From Bacteroides faecium (lineage in GTDB: Bacteria; Bacteroidota; Bacteroidia; Bacteroidales; Bacteroidaceae), in the NCBI RefSeq assembly GCF_012113595.1, contig NZ_CP050831.1, positions 3,286,001-3,350,000 on the forward strand: a stretch of 64,000 bases of DNA, given 5' to 3'. The position numbers and the translations under genes are program-made. Every line of letters begins with the position of its first letter. Position 1 is the first letter of the stretch. Of the stretch, positions 34,039 through 42,809 are shown one piece after another. The notes below the pieces were generated by a model. It saw nothing but the letters and a program-made list of their open reading frames with translations. It was not told the DNA's origin and did not search any database.

Positions 34039-34584
34039 ATGAAAAGAATATATATAGTTTTAGTCTTATTATTTACATATACAAGCGTATTTTCTCAGGC
34101 GAATTATGATTCTTTTGTAGGAACCTGGATATATCAAAATAATGATAGTATATTTAAGATTAAGCTACAAAAGGGAACATGGGTAGGGCATTTTGCTAGT
34201 GGTGAAAATCTTTTTGGAGGATATTATCTTAGTGTCAATGGAGTTGTAAAAGAAGACTATATCAAACCGATGCCTTCTGTTTGGGATAATGGTAGGGCAC
34301 CAGAAAATAATATTTATCTAGCAGCTAGTGGAACAACCCCTAGTGCTGTAGGTTTTGTTTTTTACGATCAACGTAAACAACATTTTAATGGCGGAGGATT
34401 AGTGGGAGGAAAAATGGAGCTGATAACTCCTAATAAACTTCATTGGACATTAAATGAGAAAGAAGGCATATGGGACTATACGGAAGGAGATTTGGGTGAT
34501 ACGGATATGGTGCTACCTGATGCTACACCTATTGGCTTTTCTGTTCCTATTGATGTTATAATGACAAAAGTAGAAGAACCATAA
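34039..34584 (+). CDS. Secreted protein, DUF6705-like, 181 aa
   Basis: Signal peptide MKRIYIVLVLLFTYTSVFSQ (1-20), then a compact domain starting NYDSFVGTWIYQNNDSIFKIKLQKGTW, a start I associate with Bacteroidota DUF6705 proteins and lipocalin-like barrels (GTW motif). Other segments: ENLFGGYYLSVNGVVKEDY, GFVFYDQRKQHFNGG, LHWTLNEKEGIWDY. No lipobox and no sorting domain seen. Probably a periplasmic or secreted binding protein; ligand unknown. AT-rich and isolated, like the 173-aa lipoprotein gene before it, suggesting that both belong to a variable island between nnr and hpt. Confidence 0.75.
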   Translation: MKRIYIVLVLLFTYTSVFSQANYDSFVGTWIYQNNDSIFKIKLQKGTWVGHFASGENLFGGYYLSVNGVVKEDYIKPMPSVWDNGRAPENNIYLAASGTTPSAVGFVFYDQRKQHFNGGGLVGGKMELITPNKLHWTLNEKEGIWDYTEGDLGDTDMVLPDATPIGFSVPIDVIMTKVEEP

Positions 34585-34706
34585 CCGCCTTCAAGCACTT
34601 TAATTTGATACATACTTGTTACGCCAAGAAATGAAAGAGATTTTATCGGTATATTAATTATTGAAGAAATTGCAGAAGATGATGCACGGGGTAGAATAAA
34701 AAATTG

Positions 34707-34714
34707 TATTTTTG
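34707..34714 (+). promoter_or_regulatory. -7 box of the hpt operon
   Basis: TATTTTTG matches TAnnTTTG, 26 bases before the hpt start. Confidence 0.6.
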
Positions 34715-34740
34715 CGACAACTTTTTTAAAATTACCGGTT

Positions 34741-35277
34741 ATGGATACCATTCAGATAAAAGACAAGCTATTTACCGTTTCTATTAAGGAACAAGATATT
34801 CAGAAAGAAGTGATTCGCGTAGCGAACGAAATTAACCGCGACTTGGCAGGTAAGAATCCGCTTTTCCTTAGTGTGTTGAACGGTTCGTTCATGTTTACCG
34901 CTGATTTGTTGAAGCATATCACAATTCCTTGCGAAATCTCATTCGTGAAGCTGGCTTCTTATCAAGGGGTGACTTCCACCGGAGTGATTAAAGAGGTTAT
35001 CGGTCTGAATGAAGACATCGCCGGACGTACGGTGGTCATTGTAGAGGATATTGTGGATACGGGACTGACTATGCAACGCTTGTTGGATACACTGGGCACG
35101 CGCAATCCCGAATCAATTCATATCGCTTCCCTGTTGGTAAAACCGGAAAAACTGAAAGTAGCCTTGAACATTGAATATGTGGCGATGGAAATCCCGAATG
35201 ACTTCATCGTAGGCTACGGACTCGATTATGACGGCTTCGGGCGTAATTATCCCGACATTTATACAGTAGTAGATTAA
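34741..35277 (+). CDS. hpt: Hypoxanthine phosphoribosyltransferase
   Basis: Purine salvage: transfers phosphoribose from PRPP to hypoxanthine or guanine, making IMP or GMP in the cytoplasm. 178 aa, standard length. The PRPP-binding loop is VVIVEDIVDTGLTMQRLL (about 99-116); earlier motif LSVLNGSFMFTADLL and late VGYGLDYDGFGRNYPDIY are typical of the family. It leads a plus-strand run ending with the M23 peptidase. Confidence 0.96.
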   Translation: MDTIQIKDKLFTVSIKEQDIQKEVIRVANEINRDLAGKNPLFLSVLNGSFMFTADLLKHITIPCEISFVKLASYQGVTSTGVIKEVIGLNEDIAGRTVVIVEDIVDTGLTMQRLLDTLGTRNPESIHIASLLVKPEKLKVALNIEYVAMEIPNDFIVGYGLDYDGFGRNYPDIYTVVD

Positions 35278-35335
35278 TAGTAAATAGGTACCAGTTAAAT
35301 GGTAAATAGTAAATCGTTAAATTGTAAATAACAAG

Positions 35336-35905
35336 ATGTTGAACATTGTAATTTTCGGTGCTCCGGGTTCTGGAAAAGGAACACAGAGCGAACGTATTGT
35401 AGAAAAGTATGGAATCAACCACATCTCTACGGGAGATGTATTGCGTGCAGAAATCAAGAACGGCACAGAGCTGGGTAAAACTGCTAAAGGTTACATCGAC
35501 CAAGGTCAATTGATTCCTGACGAATTGATGATTGATATTCTGGCAAGCGTATTCGATAGCTTCAAGGATAGCAAAGGTGTGATTTTCGACGGTTTCCCGA
35601 GAACAATTGCACAGGCGGAAGCATTAAAGAAAATGTTGGCTGAAAGAGGACAGGATGTTTCGGTTATGGTAGACCTCGATGTTCCCGAAGAGGAACTGAT
35701 GGTACGTCTTATCAAACGTGGCAAAGACTCCGGTCGTGCGGACGACAACGAAGAGACTATCAAAAAACGTCTGCATGTATATCATTCACAGACTGCACCG
35801 CTAATCGACTGGTACAAGAACGAAGAGAAGTACCAACACATCAACGGTCTGGGTACTATGGAAGGTATCTTTGCAGAAATCTGCGAAGCAGTAGACAAAT
35901 TGTAA
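35336..35905 (+). CDS. adk: Adenylate kinase
   Basis: Interconverts ATP + AMP and 2 ADP. 189 aa: the short form, since no zinc-type LID is present. Walker A IFGAPGSGKGTQSERI (about 5-20); AMP-binding STGDVLRAEI and GFPRTIAQAEAL; LID with KRGKDSGRADDNEETIKKRL. A gap of 58 bases filled by AT-rich GTAAAT repeats separates it from hpt. A hairpin follows at 35920-35954. Confidence 0.97.
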   Translation: MLNIVIFGAPGSGKGTQSERIVEKYGINHISTGDVLRAEIKNGTELGKTAKGYIDQGQLIPDELMIDILASVFDSFKDSKGVIFDGFPRTIAQAEALKKMLAERGQDVSVMVDLDVPEEELMVRLIKRGKDSGRADDNEETIKKRLHVYHSQTAPLIDWYKNEEKYQHINGLGTMEGIFAEICEAVDKL

Positions 35906-35919
35906 TAATAAACAAATAA

Positions 35920-35954
35920 GTCGGTAGCCGGAGTATATCGCTTTGGCTACCGAC
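35920..35954 (+). terminator. Hairpin between adk and obgE
   Basis: A 10-bp perfect stem GTCGGTAGCC/GGCTACCGAC with a 15-base loop, followed by CATTTTAAC. The poor T run suggests partial termination or attenuation. Confidence 0.55.
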
Positions 35955-35976
35955 CATTTTAACTAACTGAAAGAAT

Positions 35977-37143
35977 ATGGCTGAATCGAATTTTGTTGAT
36001 TACGTAAAGATATACTGTCGCTCGGGTAAGGGCGGAAGAGGCTCTACGCACATGAGGCGCGAGAAATATTGTCCTAACGGAGGTCCCGACGGGGGCGATG
36101 GCGGAAGAGGAGGTCATATCATCCTGCGCGGTAACCGCAACTACTGGACATTGCTTCACTTGAAGTATGACCGTCATGCAATGGCTGGTCATGGCGAATC
36201 GGGAAGCAAGGGGCGTAGCTTCGGAAAAGACGGCGCGGATAAAATAATAGAAGTACCCTGCGGAACGGTGGTTTACAATGCCGAGACTGGAGAGTATCTT
36301 TGTGATGTGACGGAAGACGGACAGGAAGTGATTCTGCTCAAAGGCGGTCGCGGCGGTCAGGGCAACAGCCATTTCAAGACGGCAACCCGTCAGGCTCCGC
36401 GTTTCGCGCAGCCGGGAGAACCGATGCAGGAAATGACCGTTATCATGGAGTTGAAGCTGCTTGCCGATGTCGGTTTGGTAGGTTTCCCCAATGCGGGAAA
36501 GTCTACACTACTTTCTTCCATTTCGGCGGCAAAACCAAAAATCGCCGATTATCCGTTTACTACGCTCGAACCGAATCTGGGTATCGTTTCCTATCATGGT
36601 GGAAAATCTTTCGTGATGGCTGATATTCCGGGAATTATCGAGGGAGCCAGTCAGGGCAAAGGTTTGGGACTGCGTTTCCTGCGCCATATCGAACGTAACT
36701 CATTACTGCTGTTCATGGTTCCGGCAGACAGCGACGATATTCGTAAAGAATACGATATCTTGCTGAACGAACTGCGTACCTTCAATCCTGAAATGCTGGA
36801 CAAACAACGTGTGCTGGCTATCACCAAGAGCGATATGCTCGACCAGGAATTGATGGACGAGATTGAACCTACACTGCCCGAAGGCATACCACACGTATTC
36901 ATATCTTCTGTTTCCGGTTTGGGAATTTCCGTATTGAAGGACATTCTTTGGGAAGAATTGAACAAGGAAAGCAACAAGATAGAAGCAATCGTTCACCGTC
37001 CGAAGGACGTGAGCCGTCTGCAACAGGAACTTAAAGACATGGGCGAAGATGAAGACATCGACTATGAGTATGGCGAAGACGTGGACGATGAGGATGATGA
37101 CCTCGATTATGAATACGAAGAAGAAGATTGGGAAGATAAATGA
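35977..37143 (+). CDS. obgE: Obg family GTPase ObgE
   Basis: Essential ribosome-associated GTPase in 50S assembly and stress control. 388 aa. The glycine-rich OBG fold is N-terminal (about 1-160: GGRGGQGN, GPDGGDGGRGGHI), the G domain follows with G1 GFPNAGKST, G3 DIPGIIEGA, G4 ITKSD. The C-terminal tail is very acidic (DEDIDYEYGEDVDDEDDDL), as in other Bacteroides Obg proteins. The stop overlaps the pgeF start by 4 bases. Confidence 0.97.
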   Translation: MAESNFVDYVKIYCRSGKGGRGSTHMRREKYCPNGGPDGGDGGRGGHIILRGNRNYWTLLHLKYDRHAMAGHGESGSKGRSFGKDGADKIIEVPCGTVVYNAETGEYLCDVTEDGQEVILLKGGRGGQGNSHFKTATRQAPRFAQPGEPMQEMTVIMELKLLADVGLVGFPNAGKSTLLSSISAAKPKIADYPFTTLEPNLGIVSYHGGKSFVMADIPGIIEGASQGKGLGLRFLRHIERNSLLLFMVPADSDDIRKEYDILLNELRTFNPEMLDKQRVLAITKSDMLDQELMDEIEPTLPEGIPHVFISSVSGLGISVLKDILWEELNKESNKIEAIVHRPKDVSRLQQELKDMGEDEDIDYEYGEDVDDEDDDLDYEYEEEDWEDK

Positions 37144-37952
37144 TTACACTTACGAAAAATAATGAGTTGAAGGGATATAAATCGTTGGATGTATATCCCG
37201 AAGTAGCTCATTTCGTCACTACACGTCACAAAGGTATAAGTACGGGAGCTTATGCCTCATTCAACTGCTCGCCTTATACCAATGACTCATGCATGAATGT
37301 CTATCGCAATCAGAGTTGGTTGTTTCAAATCATGAAGCATCAGATTAAGGAATTATTTATTCCGGAGCAGATGCATGGTTGCGCCAGTCTGATAATCAAT
37401 GAATCTTTTCTTGAAGACTCATTGGAAATAAGACGGCACCTTCTGCGGGGAGTAGATGCATTGATTACCAATGTGCCGGGATATTGTGTTTGTGTCACGA
37501 CGGCGGATTGCGTACCTGTGTTGCTATACGACAAAAGAAAACATGTAGTAGCTGCCGTCCATGCAGGATGGAAAGGAACGGTGAAGCATATCGTTGCCAA
37601 TGTTATGGACCATATGAGCCAGTATTTCGGAACTCAAGGTGAAGATGTGGTAGCCTGTATCGGTCCGAGCATCTCGCTTGAATCCTTTGAAGTGGGTAAT
37701 GAGGTTTATAAAGCTTTTAAGGAAAGCGGCTTTGACATGTCCGCCATCTCTATTAAAAAGAAGGAAACGGGCAAATATCATATAGACCTGTGGGAAGCCA
37801 ACCGGATTGAACTGCTTGATGCGGGAGTGCCTGCGGAACAGATTGAAGTAGCCGGCATCTGCACCTATATTCATCATGATGAATTCTTTTCGGCACGCAG
37901 ACTGGGTATTGATTCCGGTCGTATCTTGTCGGGAATAATGATTAAAAAGTAA
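37140..37952 (+). CDS. pgeF: Peptidoglycan editing factor PgeF (laccase-domain protein)
   Basis: Cytoplasmic hydrolase of the YfiH/COG1496 family that keeps L-Ser from replacing L-Ala in peptidoglycan precursors, with reported purine nucleoside activity in relatives. 270 aa. Zinc and active-site residues seen in TTADCVPVLLYD, AAVHAGWKGTVKHIV and a late histidine in the CTYIHHDEFFSARR motif. The start ATGA overlaps the obgE stop, so it is translated with it. Confidence 0.93.
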   Translation: MITLTKNNELKGYKSLDVYPEVAHFVTTRHKGISTGAYASFNCSPYTNDSCMNVYRNQSWLFQIMKHQIKELFIPEQMHGCASLIINESFLEDSLEIRRHLLRGVDALITNVPGYCVCVTTADCVPVLLYDKRKHVVAAVHAGWKGTVKHIVANVMDHMSQYFGTQGEDVVACIGPSISLESFEVGNEVYKAFKESGFDMSAISIKKKETGKYHIDLWEANRIELLDAGVPAEQIEVAGICTYIHHDEFFSARRLGIDSGRILSGIMIKK

Positions 37953-38007
37953 GATTCGGCGTCTGTAACTTTGTCTTTTTACGCTGATAATTGGTTTATG
38001 ATAAGTT

Positions 38008-38673
38008 ATGTTTGAAATAAAAGTATCTCAGGAAATAAAGGATGCATGTCCGGTTTTTGCCGGGGCAGCCGTATATGCCGCAGTGAAGAACACTGCTTAC
38101 TGCGAAGGTCTTTGGCAGGAAATCAATACTTTCACCGAACAACTGACTTCCACTACGCAAATGGAAGACATTAAACGTCAACCGGTAATTGCAGCCACCC
38201 GCGAAGCGTACAAGCGTTGCGGAAAAGACCCCGGACGTTACCGTCCGTCGGCAGAGGCTTTGCGTCGTCGCCTGATGCGTGGGATTCCTTTATATCAGAT
38301 TGATACGTTGGTAGACCTTATCAATCTTGTTTCTCTCCGCACGGGGCACTCTATCGGTGGTTTCGATGCCGATAAGATACAAGGCACGCATCTCGAACTC
38401 GGTATCGGAAAAGCGGAAGAACCGTTCGAAGGCATCGGACGCGGAGTGTTGAATATCGAAGGGCTGCCCGTATATCGTGATTCTTTTGGCGGAATCGGAA
38501 CGCCTACAAGCGACCATGAGCGTACAAAGATGGATATCGGGACTACTCATATCCTTGCTATCGTCAACGGTTACAATGGAAAAGAAGGTTTGAAAGAAGC
38601 TGCTGAAATGATTCAGTCCTTATTGAAAGACTATGCGGAATCGGATGGCAGCGAGCTTTTATTCTTTGAATAA
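38008..38673 (+). CDS. B3/B4 tRNA-binding domain protein
   Basis: 221 aa protein with the B3/B4 domain known from phenylalanyl-tRNA synthetase beta chains. The stand-alone form has been linked to editing or tRNA recognition. Signature: KRCGKDPGRYRPSAEALRRRLMRG and LVDLINLVSLRTGHSIGGFDADKI. Positions 1-40 form the N-terminal subdomain (DACPVFAGAAVYAAVKNT). No synthetase is adjacent. Function beyond the domain is not known to me. 55 bases after pgeF. Confidence 0.9.
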   Translation: MFEIKVSQEIKDACPVFAGAAVYAAVKNTAYCEGLWQEINTFTEQLTSTTQMEDIKRQPVIAATREAYKRCGKDPGRYRPSAEALRRRLMRGIPLYQIDTLVDLINLVSLRTGHSIGGFDADKIQGTHLELGIGKAEEPFEGIGRGVLNIEGLPVYRDSFGGIGTPTSDHERTKMDIGTTHILAIVNGYNGKEGLKEAAEMIQSLLKDYAESDGSELLFFE

Positions 38674-38707
38674 TCACCTCTGCCGCATTTGAAAAAAGAA
38701 AAAATAC

Positions 38708-39355
38708 ATGAAGAACATACTTATCTCACTTACAGTCTTATTATTACCTGTTATCATCCACGCACAGAATAAATCTCCTTTCTCTGCCAGGGAGATAAAA
38801 GATGTCCGGGTGGCTACTCCCGGATTATTTGCTAAAAGCAACCATCTCTACCTGCATCTGGATTCTTTGCAGGAACACGAATATGCCTTTCCATTGCCTG
38901 GCGGTAAAGTAATCTCTGCCTACGGAACTCGTGGGGGACATTCGGGCGCAGATATCAAAACGTGCGCGAAAGATACGATTCGTGCTGCTTTCGACGGCAT
39001 AGTGCGCATGTCGAAACCGTATTATGCGTATGGAAACTTGGTTGTCATCCGCCATCCCAACGGACTGGAAACTCTTTACAGCCATAACTTCAAGAACTTC
39101 GTCCAAAGCGGCGATACCGTAAAAGCCGGACAGCCTATCGGACTGACGGGACGTACCGGTCGTGCCACTACGGAGCACGTACACTTTGAAACCCGTATCA
39201 ACGGACAGCACTTCAACCCGAACCTTATCTTCGACATGAAAGAAAAGACCTTGCGGAAAGGATGCGTTAAGTGTACGAAAAACGGGAATGGGATTGTTGT
39301 GAAAACGCATACTCCCGATAACCGTGTCGCACAGAATAATCAGATTAAAAAGTAA
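38708..39355 (+). CDS. M23 family metallopeptidase
   Basis: Secreted cell-wall peptidase of the LytM/M23 class, which cuts peptidoglycan cross-links in the periplasm. 215 aa with signal peptide MKNILISLTVLLLPVIIHAQ. Zinc-site motifs appear intact: HSGADIK (HxxxD) near 78-84 and HVHFETRINGQHFNP near 159-173 (HxH). The C-terminal 35 residues (GCVKCTKNGNGIVVKTHTP) contain a CxxC pair outside the peptidase fold. It is 34 bases after the B3/B4 gene. Confidence 0.93.
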   Translation: MKNILISLTVLLLPVIIHAQNKSPFSAREIKDVRVATPGLFAKSNHLYLHLDSLQEHEYAFPLPGGKVISAYGTRGGHSGADIKTCAKDTIRAAFDGIVRMSKPYYAYGNLVVIRHPNGLETLYSHNFKNFVQSGDTVKAGQPIGLTGRTGRATTEHVHFETRINGQHFNPNLIFDMKEKTLRKGCVKCTKNGNGIVVKTHTPDNRVAQNNQIKK

Positions 39356-39521
39356 TGAAGAGTGCATCTTTATGGTTGGTGAACGGACAATGAAAGTAAT
39401 AAATCTTTTTTTGTCTTAAACTCTGTATTATCTATATCCGATAAACTTGCTATTTTTGATTAATTTGTATTCCTTTGTGTAACTGTTTATGTTCTAATAA
39501 CTAACCCCCATATTACTACTT

Positions 39522-41747
39522 ATGAAGAACAACAAGATTTATTTTCTGGGAGCCTGTCTCCTATGCGCCGTAACTGCATTTTCGCAGAATATTAACTTAC
39601 AACCTGCTCCCCAAGAGCTTATTACCCGTGACAAGACCATCGACCTGCCTGCCATCTATCAACTGGAAGGTGAAAAAGAAGCAAGTCCGCATGCTGTGGA
39701 AGTCCTTAAAGAACTGCTTCCAGGTAAGCAAAGCACCAAACAAGGGCTCCGTATCTATATCGGTGAGAAAGGTGACAAGAGTGTACGGAAGTATAGCCGC
39801 TTGATTCCTAATCGTGATGAAGCCTATTATCTGTCAGTGACCGACAAGGAAATCGTACTGGCTGGAAGTGACGAACGGGGTACCTATTATGCTTTACAGA
39901 CCTTTGCGCAACTGCTGAAAGATGGAAAATTGCCGGAAGTGGAGATTAAGGATTATCCTTCCGTCCGTTATCGGGGTGTAGTGGAAGGATTTTATGGGAC
40001 TCCCTGGAGTCATCAGGCGCGTCTCAGCCAACTGAAGTTCTATGGCAAAAACAAAATGAATACCTATATATACGGTCCGAAAGACGACCCGTATCACAGC
40101 GCCCCTAATTGGCGTTTGCCTTATCCCGAAAAGGAAGCTGTGCAGTTGCAGGAACTGGTAGCGGTAGCCAATAGCAATGAAGTTGATTTTGTATGGGCCA
40201 TCCATCCGGGACAGGATATCAAATGGAATCAGCAGGACCGCGATATACTGCTGACTAAGTTCGAGAAAATGTACCAACTCGGAGTCCGTTCATTCGCCGT
40301 CTTCTTTGATGATATTTCCGGCGAAGGAACCAATCCGCAGAAGCAGGCGGAACTTCTGAACTATATCGACGAGAACTTTGTACAGACGAAACCGGACGTG
40401 ACTCCGCTTATCATGTGTCCCACCGAATATAATAAAAGCTGGTCGAACCCGAAAGGTAACTACCTGACTACCTTAGGAGAGAAACTGAACCCTTCCATCC
40501 AAATCATGTGGACGGGCGACCGTGTAGTCTCCGACATTACCCGTGACGGCATCTCCTGGATTAACGAACGCATCAAACGTCCGGCATACATTTGGTGGAA
40601 TTTCCCTGTATCCGATTATGTACGCGACCATCTGCTTCTCGGTCCGGTTTATGGTAACGACACCACGATTTCCGGTCAGATGTCCGGCTTCGTCACAAAC
40701 CCGATGGAGCATGCCGAAGCGTCTAAAATTGCTATTTACAGTGTGGCAAGCTATGCCTGGAACCCAACGAAGTATGATACCTGGCAGACGTGGAAAGATG
40801 CTATCCGTACTATCCTGCCGGATGCTGCGGAAGAGCTTGAATGTTTCGCTATACATAATTCCGACTTGGGTGTCAACGGACATCTGTACCGCCGTGAAGA
40901 ATCACAGGACATTCAACCTGCTGTCGAACGTTTCCTTAAGGGCTATGTGGAGAATGGAAAATACGAAACGGCGGATTTCGAAGCATTGCAGAATACATTC
41001 GAACGCATGGCAGAGTCCGCTGATATTCTGTTGATTAATACAGAAAATAAACCCTTGATTCAAGAGATAACCCCTTGGCTGTATCAGTTCAGACTGCTGG
41101 CTGAAACGGGAAAAGAGGTATTGAATATGGTAAAGAGCTGGGGTGACTTCTCTCATTCTTATTTCCTTCGGAAGTACAACCATGTGAAAGCCTTACAGCA
41201 ACAAATGTTTGACATTGACCAGACATATAATCAGAATCCCTACCAACCGGGAGTAAAGACGGCTACAAGAGTGATAAAACCACTGATTGACCGTACCTTT
41301 GCAATTACCGTCGAACGCTATAATCAAAAGAACGGAACTTCTCTGGATGCTATAACAGACTATATGCCGCATAAACTGATTAGTGATGTGGAACAAATAA
41401 AGAACCTGCCGCTGCAAGTAAAAGTGAACCGGGTGCTTATTTCACCCGCCAATGAAGTGGTGAAATGGGGAGCGGGAAAAATGCTTGAAATAGAACTGGA
41501 TAATACTTATCCGGCAGAGAGTATACAAATCGACTTCGGAAAGAAAGAACCATCTGTATGGGGACGTTTTGAAATCTCCGTAAACGGTAAGGAATGGAAG
41601 GCGATAGACCTGGAACAAAAAGGCAGCAAGCTTACAGCGGGATTGCAGAAAGCTCCGGTGAAGTTTGTCCGGTTTACCAATACGGGCAATGAGGAACAGG
41701 AAGTGTATCTGCGCCAGTTCGTGCTGACGATAGAAAAGGGGATGTAA
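39522..41747 (+). CDS. GH84 beta-N-acetylglucosaminidase (O-GlcNAcase type)
   Basis: Exo-acting enzyme cleaving beta-linked GlcNAc, probably from host O-glycans, in the periplasm. 741 aa with signal peptide (MKNNKIYFLGACLLCAVTAFSQ). An N-terminal alpha/beta domain (about 25-150) leads into the GH84 barrel, with RGVVEGFYGTPWSHQARLSQ and the catalytic pair FFDDISGEG. The final 110 residues form a beta domain (LISPANEVVKWGAG...FEISVNGKEWKAIDL). From memory the sequence is very close to the B. thetaiotaomicron enzyme BtGH84, whose structure is known. It ends one base before the AraC gene's stop on the opposite strand. Confidence 0.95.
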   Translation: MKNNKIYFLGACLLCAVTAFSQNINLQPAPQELITRDKTIDLPAIYQLEGEKEASPHAVEVLKELLPGKQSTKQGLRIYIGEKGDKSVRKYSRLIPNRDEAYYLSVTDKEIVLAGSDERGTYYALQTFAQLLKDGKLPEVEIKDYPSVRYRGVVEGFYGTPWSHQARLSQLKFYGKNKMNTYIYGPKDDPYHSAPNWRLPYPEKEAVQLQELVAVANSNEVDFVWAIHPGQDIKWNQQDRDILLTKFEKMYQLGVRSFAVFFDDISGEGTNPQKQAELLNYIDENFVQTKPDVTPLIMCPTEYNKSWSNPKGNYLTTLGEKLNPSIQIMWTGDRVVSDITRDGISWINERIKRPAYIWWNFPVSDYVRDHLLLGPVYGNDTTISGQMSGFVTNPMEHAEASKIAIYSVASYAWNPTKYDTWQTWKDAIRTILPDAAEELECFAIHNSDLGVNGHLYRREESQDIQPAVERFLKGYVENGKYETADFEALQNTFERMAESADILLINTENKPLIQEITPWLYQFRLLAETGKEVLNMVKSWGDFSHSYFLRKYNHVKALQQQMFDIDQTYNQNPYQPGVKTATRVIKPLIDRTFAITVERYNQKNGTSLDAITDYMPHKLISDVEQIKNLPLQVKVNRVLISPANEVVKWGAGKMLEIELDNTYPAESIQIDFGKKEPSVWGRFEISVNGKEWKAIDLEQKGSKLTAGLQKAPVKFVRFTNTGNEEQEVYLRQFVLTIEKGM

Positions 41748-42638
41748 TTACCCTTTCTTCGACTTGCGGTATTCCCGTGGCGACATTCCCATGATTTTGC
41801 TGAACAGGCGGGAGAAGTAATAGGTATCTTCTATACCTATCTTATAGCATATCTGGTTAATTTTCATGTCTGTTGTGTCGAGCAGCAGACAGGCTTGTTG
41901 TATCTTTAATAGGTTGAAGTAAGTCAGTGGGCTATGCCCCGTTTTCTTTTTGAACAACATGGAGAAATGAGAAGGAGAATACCCGATTTGGTCGGCTATA
42001 TCCTGTAAGGTGAGATGTTTCTCCATGTTTTCTTTCATATAATGAATCGCCAGTTCGCTTATATTCTCGTCTTCCTGTGAATCATTGTTTGCGGCGTTAC
42101 GGTATTGCTGTATATACCGTAATGTTCCCAGGTAGAAATGGAACATGGAGAACGCATAGCGCAGGTTCTCATTGCTATATCCGTTTTTCAGTGTGTTGAA
42201 TATTTCTTCGAACAGGTTAATCCGGGTACTGATACGTGAATGTAGTTCGGGCTGAATATCCATCGGTCTGCCGGCTTCCTGTGCATAAAACGGTGCAAGG
42301 ATACCTTTGAAGTGTATCCAGTAGATAGTCCATGGACACGATTTGTCGGAAGCATAGGCATGGGGAACTCCCGCAGGGAGGATAAAATACTGGTTGGCGG
42401 ATACCGTATATTCCTGGTCACCGATGCGATACCATCCGGCTCCGTCTATGCAATAGATAAATACATATTGGTTGACAGGCTCTTTCCGTTCCCGGAAATG
42501 ATGCTTGGCTTTCGGATAATATCCGATGTCAGTAATGTGTAGCATGGAAGTGAGAGGGTCTTCTTCCATTTTGTCAACGATAATGCGGGGAAGCACTAAA
42601 GCTCTTTCCCCGGTAAATCCATCTTTCAACTTTACCAT
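41748..42638 (-). CDS. AraC family transcriptional regulator
   Basis: Probable regulator of the galactan locus. 296 aa with start at 42638. N-terminal cupin-like sugar-binding domain (about 35-150: QYVFIYCIDGAGWYRIGDQEYTV, ILPAGVPHAYA, HFKGILAPFYAQEAG). C-terminal double helix-turn-helix (about 195-290: LTLQDIADQIGYSPSHFSMLFKKKTGHSP, INQICYKIGIEDTYYFSRLFSKIMGMSPREYRK). In-frame ATG 42701 would run past the promoter and is rejected. It faces away from the sugar porter with paired promoters between them, as regulator and target often do. No ECF sigma or HTCS gene accompanies this locus. Confidence 0.92.
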   Translation of the reverse strand: MVKLKDGFTGERALVLPRIIVDKMEEDPLTSMLHITDIGYYPKAKHHFRERKEPVNQYVFIYCIDGAGWYRIGDQEYTVSANQYFILPAGVPHAYASDKSCPWTIYWIHFKGILAPFYAQEAGRPMDIQPELHSRISTRINLFEEIFNTLKNGYSNENLRYAFSMFHFYLGTLRYIQQYRNAANNDSQEDENISELAIHYMKENMEKHLTLQDIADQIGYSPSHFSMLFKKKTGHSPLTYFNLLKIQQACLLLDTTDMKINQICYKIGIEDTYYFSRLFSKIMGMSPREYRKSKKG

Positions 42639-42670
42639 AATCTCATAGTATATGATTCGACTGTTCTGCG

Positions 42671-42702
42671 CAAATATATAACAATGTATCTTATCTATCA
42701 AA
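42671..42702 (-). promoter_or_regulatory. Promoter of the AraC gene
   Basis: Minus-strand TTTG (42699-42702), 20 bases, TATATTTG (42671-42678): full consensus with correct spacing, 32 bases before ATG 42638. Confidence 0.7.
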
Positions 42703-42772
42703 TAAACTGCAAAAAATAAGATTGTCCATCTTTATCGAATGAAATTCTATTTTTTATGCTCTTGACATGCTC

Positions 42773-42780
42773 TATCTTTG
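42773..42780 (+). promoter_or_regulatory. -7 box of the sugar porter gene
   Basis: TATCTTTG matches TAnnTTTG, 29 bases before ATG 42810. It decides the start against an in-frame ATG at 42756. No -33 TTTG is seen, which suits an activator-dependent promoter. Confidence 0.6.
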
Positions 42781-42809
42781 CAGTATCAATTAATCAATCT
42801 TCTAATGGT

